A stretch of 64,000 nt of DNA from Chlamydomonas sphaeroides (taxonomy: Eukaryota > Chlorophyta > Chlorophyceae > Chlamydomonadales > Chlamydomonadaceae). The translations under genes and the position numbers were made by a program. The stretch is from NCBI GenBank assembly GCA_001662425.1, contig BDDC01000001.1:140719-204718 (forward strand), given 5' to 3'. The notes beneath the pieces were generated by a model. It was not told the DNA's origin. It was given only the letters and a program-made list of their open reading frames with translations, and did no database searches. Positions 33,677 to 44,827 of the stretch are shown piece by piece; position 1 is the first letter of the stretch; every line of letters begins with the position of its first letter.

Positions 33677-35458
33677 ATGGCGCAAAACGGTGGCACCCTC
33701 ATCAAGACGAAGCCGCGTTGCGAGCGCAACCGCGTGCTGGTCACCGGCGGTGCTGGCTTTGTGGGCAGCCACCTCTGCGAGTACCTCGTGGAGCGCGGCG
33801 ATCATGTGAGGCTTGCGAGACGACAGAAGCAGCGGCAGCAGCAGTCGATCTGCGCATGCTCCTAAGCGGCTGGCTCGGCGCTCGCAGGTCATTTGCCTGG
33901 ACAACTTCTTCACGGGCAGCAAGGAGAACATTGCTCACCTGATTGGAAAGCCCAACTTTGAGCTCATTCGCCACGATGTGGTCGAGCCGATCCTGCTGGA
34001 GGTGGACCAAATCTACCACTGCGCCTGCCCAGCGTCTCCTATCCACTACAAGTAGGCAAGGGCATCGGTCGCGGGGACTCGTGTGCCCGGTGCTGTTGCA
34101 ATTCCGATCGGCCCGACAGCACTCCGGCCTCGAAGTACGCGGTCCTAGGCGATGGCAGCATCTCGCAAGGGCATGTTGTCGGCACGGGGGTCGGGTTTCG
34201 AGCCGCTCTGCAGGGTGGCGTGGTGCGGTGTACAACCGGGTGCACCGAGAGGTGTTGCGGGCAGCTCGCCACGACACCAGGCGCCTGGTAGGGGGCACGA
34301 AATTCCTAAGCTTCTGGACGCCCCCCTGACGCATATCGTTTACCCCTCTCGGACAGGTACAACCCCATCAAGACCGCCAAGACCAGCTTCCTGGGCACCA
34401 TGAACATGCTGGGCCTGGCGAAGCGCTGCAAGGCGCGTTTCCTTATCACCAGCACCAGTGAGGTCTACGGTGACCCGCTGGAGCACCCCCAGAAGGAGAC
34501 CTACTGGGGCAACGTGAACCCCATCGGCGAGCGCTCTTGCTACGACGAGGGTGCGTGCCAGCCAGGGCCTTCCTCGCTACAACCAGGGCGCCGAGGGTGC
34601 CACACCCGAGCTTGGCAAGCCACTTAACTGCTCGCCCCTTGTCCTTCGTCCCTCGGCAATAGGCAAGCGCGTGGCGGAGACCCTGGCCATGGACTACTAC
34701 CGCGAGCACGGCCTGCAGGTGCGAGGCGCAGCTCATGCTGACAGTTGCGTCCAGACTTGCCAGGCATTGATCCTACCCTTGCACAAGGAGCCAGCCGTCA
34801 ATAGAGGCAGCAGCAGCATCAGGGTGCTGTTAGCGTTCGCGTGCGACCCTCGTCACGAAGCTTTGGCCGCCCCGCAGGTCCGCATCGTGCGCATCTTCAA
34901 CACGTACGGCCCCCGCATGGCCCTGGACGACGGCCGCGTGGTGAGCAACTTCGTGGCCCAGGCGCTCCAAAACCAGCCCATCACTGTTTACGGCGACGGC
35001 CAGCAGACCCGCTCGTTCCAGTACGTGAGCGACCTGGTCAAGGGCCTGGTGACCGTCATGGACAGCCCGCACATCGGCCCCTTCAACATCGGCAACCCGG
35101 TGAGCAGCCAGGGTGGGCTTCGCGGGTCTCCCGAAGGCGTTCTGCGTCTGCTGGCCTGCTCTCTGGAGGACGGCTGAGGGTCGCTGCCCTTGTGTAAGCT
35201 CGGAACACCATCTCATTGGACCTGGCACTCTGGATGCAGGGCGAGTTCACGATGCTGGAGCTGGCGCAGCTGGTCAAGGAGGTGGTCAACCCCAACGCCG
35301 TCATTGAATTCCGCGAGAACACGGCCGACGACCCCAAGTGCCGCAAGCCCGACATCACTAAGGCGAAGGAGACGCTGGGCTGGGAGCCGGTCGTGCCGCT
35401 GCGCGACGGCCTGCTCAGAATGGTCGGCGACTTCAAGAAGCGCCTGGGCGTGGAGTAA
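33677..35458 (+). CDS. UXS: UDP-glucuronate decarboxylase (UDP-xylose synthase)
   Basis: Makes UDP-xylose from UDP-glucuronate with bound NAD+, supplying xylose for glycoproteins and wall polysaccharides. Exons: 33677-33805, 33888-34051, 34357-34550, 34663-34718, 34878-35099, 35240-35458. The phases close to 327 residues, the size of the soluble catalytic domain. The Rossmann motif is TGGAGFVG (23-30). The catalytic set includes TSTSEVYGDP and Y160-x3-K164 (YDEGK). Family signatures such as ARVEIVRIFNTYG-like RIFNTYGPRM, DGRVVSNF and YGDGQQTRSFQYVSDL are intact. There is no N-terminal membrane anchor, so the enzyme is probably the soluble cytosolic type. The start is the first ATG before the Rossmann strand. 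A TGTAA poly(A) motif lies at 35808-35812. Confidence 0.97.
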
Positions 35459-35807
35459 GCATCGTTTGGCAGCTTGGGAGTTGGGAGGTGGTGACTGGGC
35501 GATGGTGCCATGATGGTGGCACGTAGGTAGACGCGAGGGTTGGCGAGGGGCTAGACAGGGACTTAGGGCCTGCCCGCGGGTGGCCAGCAAGGGTAGCGAG
35601 GGGCAGATGCGTAGACTGGAATGACGCGACTCCACGGATCTGTGGCTGCCGCCATATGGCCGCTAAGTGTGACGGAACTGCTGACGGGGTGAGCGTTGAC
35701 GCGTTCTGAGTGAGTGGAATGCTCGACCAGATTTAGGCGCGTCCCGCACACTGCGGAACTCAGTGCATGATTGTCTGCGCAAACACGTGATCGCTTGCAT
35801 GCGTGCG

Positions 35808-35812
35808 TGTAA
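35808..35812 (+). terminator. Poly(A) signal TGTAA of the UXS gene
   Basis: TGTAA lies 350 bases after the UXS stop codon and fits the chlorophyte polyadenylation signal. It is the nearest such motif on this strand. Confidence 0.6.
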
Positions 35813-35925
35813 CATCGCATGATCGCTTGCTTCAATTGTACGCCGCCAGCAACGTCAGTCAGCCAACAGCTGTGAACAACAGCCCCCACACTTCTGTGTC
35901 AGTACATTATCCCACGCGCTTGCGC

Positions 35926-35979
35926 AAACCTGTCCCAGCTGCGCATGGATGAAAGGCTCGCCCCAAGCAGAAGCCACCC
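35926..35979 (+). repeat. Dispersed repeat, copy B (3' of UXS)
   Basis: About 54 bases are similar to copies A and C. A 23-base stretch including CCTGTCCCAGCTGCGCATGG is identical to the complement of copy A. On the minus strand it reads GEPFIHAQLGQV, close to GEPCTHAQLGQV in copy A. Confidence 0.75.
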
Positions 35980-36235
35980 AAGTACCGTTCGTACTACTCC
36001 AGCTGCCCTGCACAGCGTCTAGGGGCATGTCTGAAAAGCGCAACCTTCGTGTGCCACTGCGAGAACGTTACCCAGCGGCCCCACAGCCCAAGGCGCCTCG
36101 AAAGCGCAGTCATGTCACAGGGCTGTTCATACGAAATGCCAGTTCATGCTGTCCTTGCTTCAGTCCCGCAGTCCCCTGCCTCCTGCCTTCAACGCACCAC
36201 GCCAGCCTGCATGCATTCGCTCACTGCCAGACACC

Positions 36236-38418
36236 TTACCGTGGCGGTATCCGCGGCGACGCCGGCTGCCCTACACTGCTGCGAGGCGGCAGAGCACCTG
36301 GCGACGCCGCTCGGGCCGCGCTCCCCGACAATCGCCGCAAGCTGCTCGTCGGCCGCAGCCCTGCGCCCGCCGGCCCCACGTCCCCGCTACTGGGCCTGCT
36401 GACCCCCATCATGCTGCCGCTGCCGCTCCTGCTGAGCGGCCGGGGCGCGCCAGCCGACGCGCCGCTGTCCGTCCGCACAGCCGGCGAGCGCGGCGGCGCA
36501 GGCGGCAGCCCCGCCGCTAATGCGGATGACGCTGTTGACGCCGCCGAGTTGACGCCCGAGCGGGCAATGGCCAGGGCCTCTGACTGGTCGCGGTGCTCCG
36601 AGGCCACCATGGTGGTCCGCTCGCTCACGTCGCAGCGCCGGTGCCGCTCGTTGGCGCTGACCTGGCGCATGCGCTCGCGGTGCGTCGCAACGGTGCGGTG
36701 CTGCCGCGCGCTGTCGTCGCCTGCGGGGCAACGGGCAGCGGCATGTGGGTCAGCATGTTGGCAGCCTGGCACGGCTGGAAGGGCGCCAGGAGCACCAAAG
36801 ACCCGAGAGCCCTCAGTCACAGAAGCCCCAGCCCCAACAGCCGGCCGTGCGGTACCGTATCACCGTACCGCCCTTACCTGCTGTGGATGGGGAGCCCGGC
36901 GGCGCGCTGTCTGGCGCTAGCCGAGCGTCCACGGCGCTCCGCAGCCGCAGCTGCATGGCCAGCAGCGCTGCGCCGTCCACGCCGGCGCTGGGCGGTCGGC
37001 CCTGCACCGGCAGCTTCAGCGGCCCCAGCTTCCAGCGGTTCATGTAGGAATGGAAGGCGCGTTGGATGACACGCGCCGAGCGCTCCCGCACAAAGGCCTG
37101 CAACCGCAGTGCGTCTAGGCAGCGCCGCGCCCGCCATGCCCGGACGGCGCACTGCAGCGCCCCGGCCGCCGCAAGCAGCTGCGCGTGCCGCCGGGCGCCC
37201 TTGCGAGCGCGCCAAGCGGACTGCAGCACGCACGCGGCAGCGGCGGCTGCGCGCTCCGCGGCGCGCTGCTTCCGCAGCTTTGCCGCCAGCCGACGCGCAC
37301 ACAAGCCCCTCCAGTGGGCTTGGATGCGGGTGGCGGCGCTCTGCCGCTGCCGCTCTAACCGAAGGGCCTCCGCGGCGGCCGCCGCTGCAGCTCGTTTGCG
37401 CTCGGCCTCCTCCGCGGCCTCCTTAGCTTTTCGAAGCCGCTCCGCCTCCTCCGCCAGCTTGCGAATCCTGGCCGCCTCCTCCGCCGCCGCCTTGCGCTGC
37501 CGCTCGGCCTCTGCCGCGGCCGCCGCCGCAGCGGCCGCCGCCTCACGGGCCTTGCGCAGCCGCTCAGCCTCCTCGGCCTCCTGCGCTCTCCGTTGCAGCT
37601 GCGCCGCGGTGGGCGAGTCGTTCAGCAGTAGGATAACGTCATCCACGTCCTCCGGCGTGAGTTGCTTCGCTGCTGCGCTGCTCGCCGTGCTTGGCCTGCG
37701 GTGAGATTTAGCATAGCTCAGCAGGTGTTGGGAGCCGAGTGCCGGCGCCGTAGCCACTGTTGGCGCTTGCATATGTGTGCCCCACGACTCCTTTAGGGGG
37801 CGGCTGCTCAACTGGCCGTCCGCATGGTACACGGCAGGCTATGGTGTGCTCACCTTGGGCTCGCACTGCTGTCCTCGACCGGCACCATCCATTCCGGCAG
37901 GGGCGGCGGCACGGCGGCCGATGCCGCCAGGCCGCCTCCGCCCCCACTGTTCTTTTTTGGTACGGCGGCTGTCACAGGGGGTTTGTCCAGGCAGGATGGC
38001 CGCTTAGGGCCGGCATTGAGGATGCCTAAGATTTCCTTCAGCTGCGCTTTGGAATCGCCTTTGCCTTTGAGGATGTCCTGCGGGCGTGAGGGGGCAGTAG
38101 GGGTTAGCGAGGGAAACATCCCGGCACGCGCCAGCACAGTGCCGAAACAGTTATATGCTTGTGATATGCGCCTTTGCAGCAAGGCGGGGATGCAAACTGG
38201 AGCTGCCGACCGTGCGGCGTGCATGTGCCGCGGCCCAAGCTTACGCTACTCAGAAGCTCATTGAGCCGCTTGCACCGGTTGAGAACATCAAGATTGCCAG
38301 TCTCCTTTGTGTGTTTCGCGAAGACCTCGCGGGCCTCTGCGCGAGTGTCTTCCGCTAACCAAGCCGCATTTAGCTGTCCCGAAGACCTCAGGCTCGTAGG
38401 CTTGCGGCCTGTAGACAT
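36236..38418 (-). CDS. IQ-motif coiled-coil protein, 4 exons
   Basis: Exons 38418-38245, 38077-37854, 37695-36878 and 36720-36236 join in phase to 566 residues. Residues 1-58 are polar and helical. Around 165-250 runs a highly charged Ala/Glu/Arg/Lys coiled coil with ten consecutive alanines at 185-194, like TolA-type linkers. A good IQ motif (ATRIQAHWRGLCARRL, about 255-270) follows, with weaker IQ-like repeats after it (AACVLQSAWRARKGARR; ARVIQRAFHSYMNRW). IQ motifs bind calmodulin, centrin or myosin-type light chains, so a cytoskeletal or ciliary scaffold is likely but inferred. The last exon is Ser/Pro-rich. If the final intron (36721-36877) is kept, the frame ends at 36813 with about 20 other residues instead. 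Confidence 0.75.
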
Positions 38419-40037
38419 GGCAGCTGGCCGGGAGGCGTGTTGTTACTTGGCAAGTGACTTCACATGCTGCTTAGTTGTCAGCTATCGACACTGTCAAGCC
38501 TTCAGGCAACATAAACCAGCCGAAAGCAGAACTTGAGAGCAACAGTCGAGCGTAAACTATCAAGACGGGTCTCGCAGCGGCGAAGGCCTGAACCGAAGCG
38601 GCCGCACGTTGTGCAATGACAGGATGTTTGGTTGTGGTGTCAAGTACTGGCGCGTCCAGTTGCTGAGCTGCGCCCACCTGCGCTTGACACGCCCCCCGCC
38701 CCCCACACCCCACAACCCCCGCCCACGCCCGAACAGCCCATTCCCGAGACACGACGCGATTCCAGCAGCATATGCATTACAAGTACTATGATAGAGTTGG
38801 AGCCGGTGGCAATCTGTACCCTTTCAAAGGCTTCCAGCTTGCGACACCCATGCGCGCCACTCGTCCCCAAACGCCGAATGCCCGAATTCCTACAATTCCC
38901 GAAGTAGTGTGACCGTAACCACTAAACGCTCAGGGCCATGAGCCACCCTGCCACGGTGCTTTGCAAATTCAACGTGCACAAAACGCGTGATGCTGCGCCA
39001 GGCCGGAAACGCGCACCACGCGCAACTCCTCACAAGAACCCTCCGGTAACCCAGTGCAGCGAGCCCCCGCCAGTATTAGTCAGCAGCTTGCATGCTGGGG
39101 CGCACACAACAGACGTCAAGTTATCCGTCACGGCGACGGTGAGGCAGAGCATGGCCGCCTCACGCGCCGCGTGCACAGCGTTAGGACCCTGCGCCGCGCC
39201 ACGTGGGGCGGGCACGGGCGTTCCCCACTCACAACTTCCAGCTGGCTTCCTTATAACACACACTCCCTCGCTCACAACCGCAGCGCACCGAAACACAAAC
39301 CGTCTTGAGTCGCGAAGTGGCGTGGTAAGAGTTGCGTGGTGGGAGCACCACTGAAGTTAAGGCCTGCCACCTGCCAACCGAGCGGGCCGTGGGGTCCGCA
39401 TTTGCAGTGCCAGGTGCCAACGGGTGCATGGGGTGAGCCTGTCCGTACAAGTGCATAACCAACCACCCTAGCCATCGGTGCAGAGAGCCACCGCAACCGG
39501 TCCTCCACAATCAGCACTCCACGGTCAGCCGATTATGTACTAATTGCTATCTACACCGGGCAGAGACAACGAAATGGCCGGCGCGATGGCCTACGGGGCC
39601 GCATCAGCGGCAAAACCTCAGAGAAGTGGTCCGCCAAGCTCGCAGCATGCGGCTTTGGTGGAGGTGTGTGGGCTCCGGACCGCGCACAACCGTGCCGTAC
39701 AGAGCCTGACAGCGCATGTAAGTCACCAAGGGGCAAGAGCGACAACACTGATGGAAGCAAGGAAGGGCAGAACCCATCACCCAATCCCCAGTATCCGCTA
39801 GGCATACGTATCCCAGAACCCACGAAGGGCACCACCATAACACACAGCCACCACCTCCCGAAAGGGCGTACGTATCCCACATCCAACAAGCGCACCACCA
39901 CAGCACGCTGTCACCATCTCCCGCTAGACATACATATCCCTCACCCGACAAACCGCACCACCACAGGGCGCCGCCGCCACCCCCCGCTGCCGTACTTCCC
40001 CATCTCCACTGCCGCAACTCACACGAACACGCGCAGT
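38419..40037. other. Spacer between IQ gene (5' side) and CDKL-like kinase (3' side)
   Basis: These 1.6 kb should hold the IQ-gene promoter and the kinase 3' UTR. A three-copy imperfect repeat lies at about 39802-39990. I see no credible gene. Confidence 0.4.
39802..39990. repeat. Imperfect minisatellite, about 3 units of 61-64 bp
   Basis: Units start near 39802, 39866 and 39927. Each has CATACGTATCCC (or a close variant), then about 20 bases, then GCACCACCA. It lies in the 3' flank of the CDKL-like kinase gene. Confidence 0.65.
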
Positions 40038-43000
40038 TCACAAGACGCCCGCCTCGGGCACAGCCTCCAACGCCTGCACCTTGGCAACATCCTCCCGCTT
40101 GCACTCCGGCCCCGCCGCCGCCGCTCGCAGCATGTTCTTGCTCGGCCGCCGGCCCGCCGCCGCGCTCGCGGCCGCTGCCGCTGCGGTCCGCGGGACCTTG
40201 CCGCCGCCACCGCCGCCGCTCATCTCAAGCGCCGGCAGGAACACGTGCACCGCCATGCCCGCGTCCTCACCCACGTCCGCCGCACTCGGCTGCGCCGACA
40301 GCGTTCCCCCGTTGGTGGGAGCACTCTGGATTGCCGATGCGTGCTGCGGCGCCTTGTGCTGCTGCCGGGTCAGGTAGCCGTTGCCGTTGCCGCTGCCAGA
40401 GCTGGCGGTGGCGGACGGCACGCGGCTGCCGTTGCCGCCGCTGCCGCCGCCCGGGGCCGGGCCAGCTGCCGGCAGGCCGGGCACCATGAACGAGTCGGGC
40501 GCCGAGATGCGCCGCGGCGTGTGCGTCAGTGGCGGCAGGTTGGTGCCGCGCTCGCCGCCATCCGGCGACGGCGGGCCGCCGCTGGCTGACGTGGACTGCC
40601 CCTGCCCCGCCTTGGACTGGAACGACGGCGCGCGCAGCACGCCCAGCACGTGCCCGCCATTGGGCTCTAGCAGCCCGCCGCCCTGTTGCTGCACGCCGGC
40701 CTTGGAGCCCTGGCTGCCACCGCTGAGCACATGCGATGCCTTGTCGAGCCTGTTCTTGGCTTCCTTGAGCGCCGACGCGGCGTAGAGCACCGTATCAGAT
40801 GCGCGCCTGCCGTCGTTGATATGAGCATCCGTCAGGTCCGGCTCCTCATCGTCCGCGTCGTAGCTGGGACCACCGGACAACATGTTGCTAGCCGCGTAGC
40901 CGGCGGCGTATGTGCTGTGCGGCAGCGCCGCGGTCGGCAGCTGCTTCGCGCCGTAGTGCTGGTGCTGCTGCACCTGGTGCTGCTGCGAGCCACCGCCGTC
41001 ATGCGACGCACGGCTCGGCAGCGGCTGCAGCGGCCCCGTGACGTTGGCGCGCACGCCGGCAACGGCGGAGGCATTGACCAGGCCGAACGCTGCTGGCGGT
41101 GGTGACGGTGAGAGCCGGTTGAGGGCGGCGGGCGGCGGGAAGCCGAACTGCGACGGCGGCAACCCGGCCGTGAGGCCCGGCCCCGGCGCCGGCGCCATGC
41201 TGCGCCCCTGCACGCCGCCAATGTGCTGGCCGCCAGCGCCGGTGCCGCTGCCGCCGGCGCTGCGGTGGTGGCCACCCGCCTGCGCGCCGCCGCCGTGGCC
41301 GGGCATTGGCAGCGGCTCGTTTCCCGCGAGCGAATGGGCCTTGCGGTGGGCTGGCGCCATGCCCACAGCCAGGCCGTCGTGGCCGTTTGAGGCGTGGCTG
41401 CTGTTGAAGGAAGAGTTCAGCGAACCTGAGGCCCCACCGGCGCCGGCACCGCCGCCCGCTGCGCCGCTGTTGCTGGGCCGCGGCGCCGGGATGCCATTGG
41501 CACCGTTGCTCGAGCCGCCGTTCCACGTCGCTCTCGCCACGCGGGCTGCCGGAGCCGCTGCCGGTCCGGGCTGCTCCATGCCATTGCCCGAGCCACCGCT
41601 GGGACGGCTGGGCTCTGGAGCCACCGTGAGGGACGTGTGCGGCTGCAGGTACGGCCCCGTGCCAGACAGCTGCCGTACGATCACGTGCGAGCCGGCCGTG
41701 TACTCCCCGCTGCCGTCGCCGCTCATTCGCCAGGAGGCGCGGCCCCTTGGGCGCTGCTCTACTGGGAAGCCGCCGCTCGGCACCAATGCCGTCGGCTGCA
41801 GCGCGTGCGCCTGGGCCTGCGGCGGCTGCGGATGTGGGTGCACGTGCACCTGGGACGGGAGGTAGTGGGGACCCGTTGCCGGCGGCGGCGAGCCCTGCGG
41901 CGAGGCGCCGTTGGAGCTCGGCCTCGAGCGCTGCGGCATCGACCCTTGCGCCTGCGAGCCGCCGGCGCCGTTGGGCGCGTGGTAAAAGTGCGGTCCGTTG
42001 CTGTGGTCAGTGCGCGGCAGTGTGCCGTGCTCGGGCCGGGTGCCCAGCGGCGCCAGCGGCTGCAGCGGCGGCGGCTGCGCGTTCACCTTTGCCGCAATGC
42101 TGCCGGCGGGTGCCGTGATGTAGCGCTGCAGCGGCGGCCGCTGACCCTCGACAGGTCCCCCCATGACGCCGCCCTGGCTAACGTGGGGGTCGATCTTGGG
42201 CACGCTCACGGCCTTGGAAGGCAGCGGCGCCGGGCCGTTAGCGTGCTGCGCAGGGGCCGGCTCTGCGCGCGGTGGCCGGCCCGGCGACGCCCCGGCGGCG
42301 GGTGGCAGGTGCTGCGAGGTGCCATTGGGCGCAGCTGGGGCCTGGCGGCCGTAGACCGCGGATAACGTGCCGCGCTTGGTGCTGCCCGTTGGCATGGGCA
42401 GCAGCGCCTCGCGCTCGCGCAGCGCGGCGGCGGTGGCCTGGTCCGATGCCGCGGCCTTCTCCAGCCGCGAACGCATGTCCACGTCCTGCGGCAGGGCAGC
42501 ACAGGGAGGAACATTTGATTAAAACTAAAACCACAACCAAGGCTCAGGGCAGCACCGCGGCTGCCTCGCCGCGAGCTGTGGTTGCTGTGTAGTGCAGCAA
42601 TGTTGCATGGCCCAGGGGCGTTCCTCACCGGATAGGCCATGAGGTCATCCATGGGCATCACGTCCGTAACGCCCTGGAAGTACGGCATTGCCAGCAGCTC
42701 CTCCGCCGTGGCGCGCTGCCGCGGGTCTGGGTGCAGGCACGCGCGCAGCAGCTGCATCGCGTTGGCGCTGATGTTGGGCAGCCTGCGGAGCGCACCAGCA
42801 TGTGCACACCACGCATATGGGTCAGGCCCGCAACCGCCTGCTCCCAAGGCCATCCTTCCACCAGGCACAAGCGGTGTGTCCACGTCCCTAACACGCACCG
42901 TGCTTCCAGCGGCTCGACCTCGCTGCTCGTGGGCAGCCGGAAGCAGGCGAATTGCGGATCAGCGTCCAGTAGCTCCAGCTGGTGCTCCGTCATGGTGCCT

Positions 43001-44827
43001 AGACACTTCAGGATGAGCCACAGCTGGTCGTGGTGGTTCTTGCCGGGAAACAGTGGGCGCCCCACCAGCATCTCCGCAAAGATGCAGCCAAGCGCCCACA
43101 CTGTAGGTAGGGGCCATGGTTGGGCAGGTTGAGGGCGACACAGGTTACACACGCGCCTCGCCCATTGCCACCGCCCTCACTACCCATGGGCTTCTTAGCG
43201 GTCGACATACGGTTTGTGCTGCAACGCGCCGTGCCTCATCACGGCCCACGGCTCACCGTCCACGGGAGGGCCGTACGTGTCGCCCACCAGCACTGCGGCG
43301 ACGGGGAGAGCACGGACGGCGGTTTGCACATGCAATAGCAAGCAAGCAGCGATGTGGCGGTGCAAGTGGCATGCCAGCAGGCAGGCGGGCAGGTGGGGAG
43401 GAAATCGGCAAGAGGATGTGTTGCAGTGTGAAGAGAAGGCAGTTGGGGGCCGCCCCGGCCGCAACTGCCTAACGCTCACCCTCGGGCGCGCGGTACCAGC
43501 GCGTGACCACGTAGGTGGTGTAGGCCGGGTCGGAGGCAGCGCTGGTCATGGCCCGGGCGAACCCAAAGTCGCAGAGCTGCGGAGTTACGATGAAGGGCGG
43601 AGGGGAGAGCCTCAAATGTCCGAGACTCAGTGTTGGCTTAGACACCCACAGAAGGATGACTGCTGCTGAGTGCTGCTGTGGCTGCAGCGTCTAAGAATCG
43701 CATAGCTGCAGCGTCGCAAACGGGGCGCGGGGGGGTCTCGGGCGCCTGGGACTTTTGGTTTTTTGCAAGCGACTCTCATCTTAGCTGCCACAAAACCAAT
43801 AGTGGTTGGCCACGGACGCAGCCGCGCACCTTCATAACGCCGTTGTCCGTCAGCAAGATGTTGCTGGGCTTGACGTCGCGGTGGATGATCTGCTTGCGGT
43901 GCAGGTATGCGCAGGCCTGTGCCAGCTGCCAGGTGATAGATTTCACAAGCGGTAACGGCAGGCCGCCGCGACAGGCCTTCAGCTCCTGTAGTAGCGTACG
44001 GTCCACGTACTCTACCAAGGGGGCGGCGCCGCATTGCGTGGGTGGGAAAGGAACAAGCGTTCAGTTGCCAGTCAGGTGCCGTAAGTTATGGCAAGCCTGG
44101 CGCAAGCGGTGACACTCGCACGCCGGCCAAGCTCGTTGCGAGAGTGCTCACCAAAGACGAGGTACAGCCTGCCGCTTTGGCTCTTGTAGGCCTCCAGCAG
44201 GTTGACGATGTTCACGTTCTGCGCCGGGCAAACCCAGAAGCGCGGTCAGTCGGGCGGTCGTGCGGCCGCAGCCTCCCCAGGGAACGGATGCCACCGTGCT
44301 GAGCGGCGTGGGCAGGCAGCCCTGTAGCACACAGCCCCAGCCACCTCCTGCCCCTGCCTGCCCTACCTTGGCCAGCTGTAGCACGCGCACCTCGCGCATG
44401 GCTATTTCACTTTCCTGCAGGGTCAGGGCAAGCCGGCGTGGTTGCGCGTCGGCACGGTACAGCGTGTCTGCCCGGACAGACAGGCAAACAGGCCACGGCG
44501 CGCACCTGGGCGTTGGTGAGCCCAACGACGTTGATCAGCCCAACGGCGCCCGCCCAACGGCGCAACACGCTCACCTCTTCATTCTGCGGAACGTCCTTCA
44601 TTTTCTTAACGGCCACCATCAGGCCCGTGTTCTTGTCCCGAGCACGCCATACAGACCCCTGTGCGGCGAGACGAGCGCCGAGAGCAAGTCAGCTTCCGCT
44701 CACGCGGGCTGCACCTGGCTGCAGGCCCCCTGCCCCCTGCGCGCTGCTGCTCGAGGATATTGCAATGCCTGCATGCCACCGGCCTCACATATGCTCCCTC
44801 GCCCGTCCGGCTGAGGAATTCGTACTT
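40038..44827 (-). CDS. CDKL-like protein kinase with long low-complexity tail (5' exon not resolved)
   Basis: Ser/Thr kinase of the CDK-like (CDKL) group. Exons: 44827-44789, 44658-44575, 44414-44367, 44218-44152, 44011-43830, 43576-43480, 43292-43257, 43100-42899, 42782-42629, 42485-40038. Together they give 1,118 residues in phase. Counting from the first resolved residue: Gly loop GEGAYGSVW (9-17), K31 in VAVKK, E49 in AMREV, HRDVKPSNILL (123-133), DFG (143-145), activation loop AYTTYVVTRWYRAPE. The kinase ends about residue 300. About 800 residues rich in Gly, Ser, Pro, Ala and Gln follow in one exon. No in-frame ATG precedes KYEFLSRTGEG, and a clear acceptor sits just before it, so a short 5' exon upstream is missing from this model. 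CDKL kinases regulate flagellar length in Chlamydomonas; that role is an inference here. Confidence 0.85.

Larger units (their letters stand above)
35459..36235. other. Convergent 3' region between UXS and the IQ gene
   Basis: The region contains the UXS 3' UTR and, from the other side, the 3' end of the minus-strand IQ gene. It also contains one copy of the dispersed repeat (35926-35979). No other gene is recognised. Confidence 0.45.

Noticed and set aside
12049..35458. Bacterial contamination, because RF3, an ABC transporter and a sugar-nucleotide enzyme lie near each other
   Set aside because: All three are split by spliceosomal introns with matching phases, and the strands alternate. This is a nuclear eukaryotic region.
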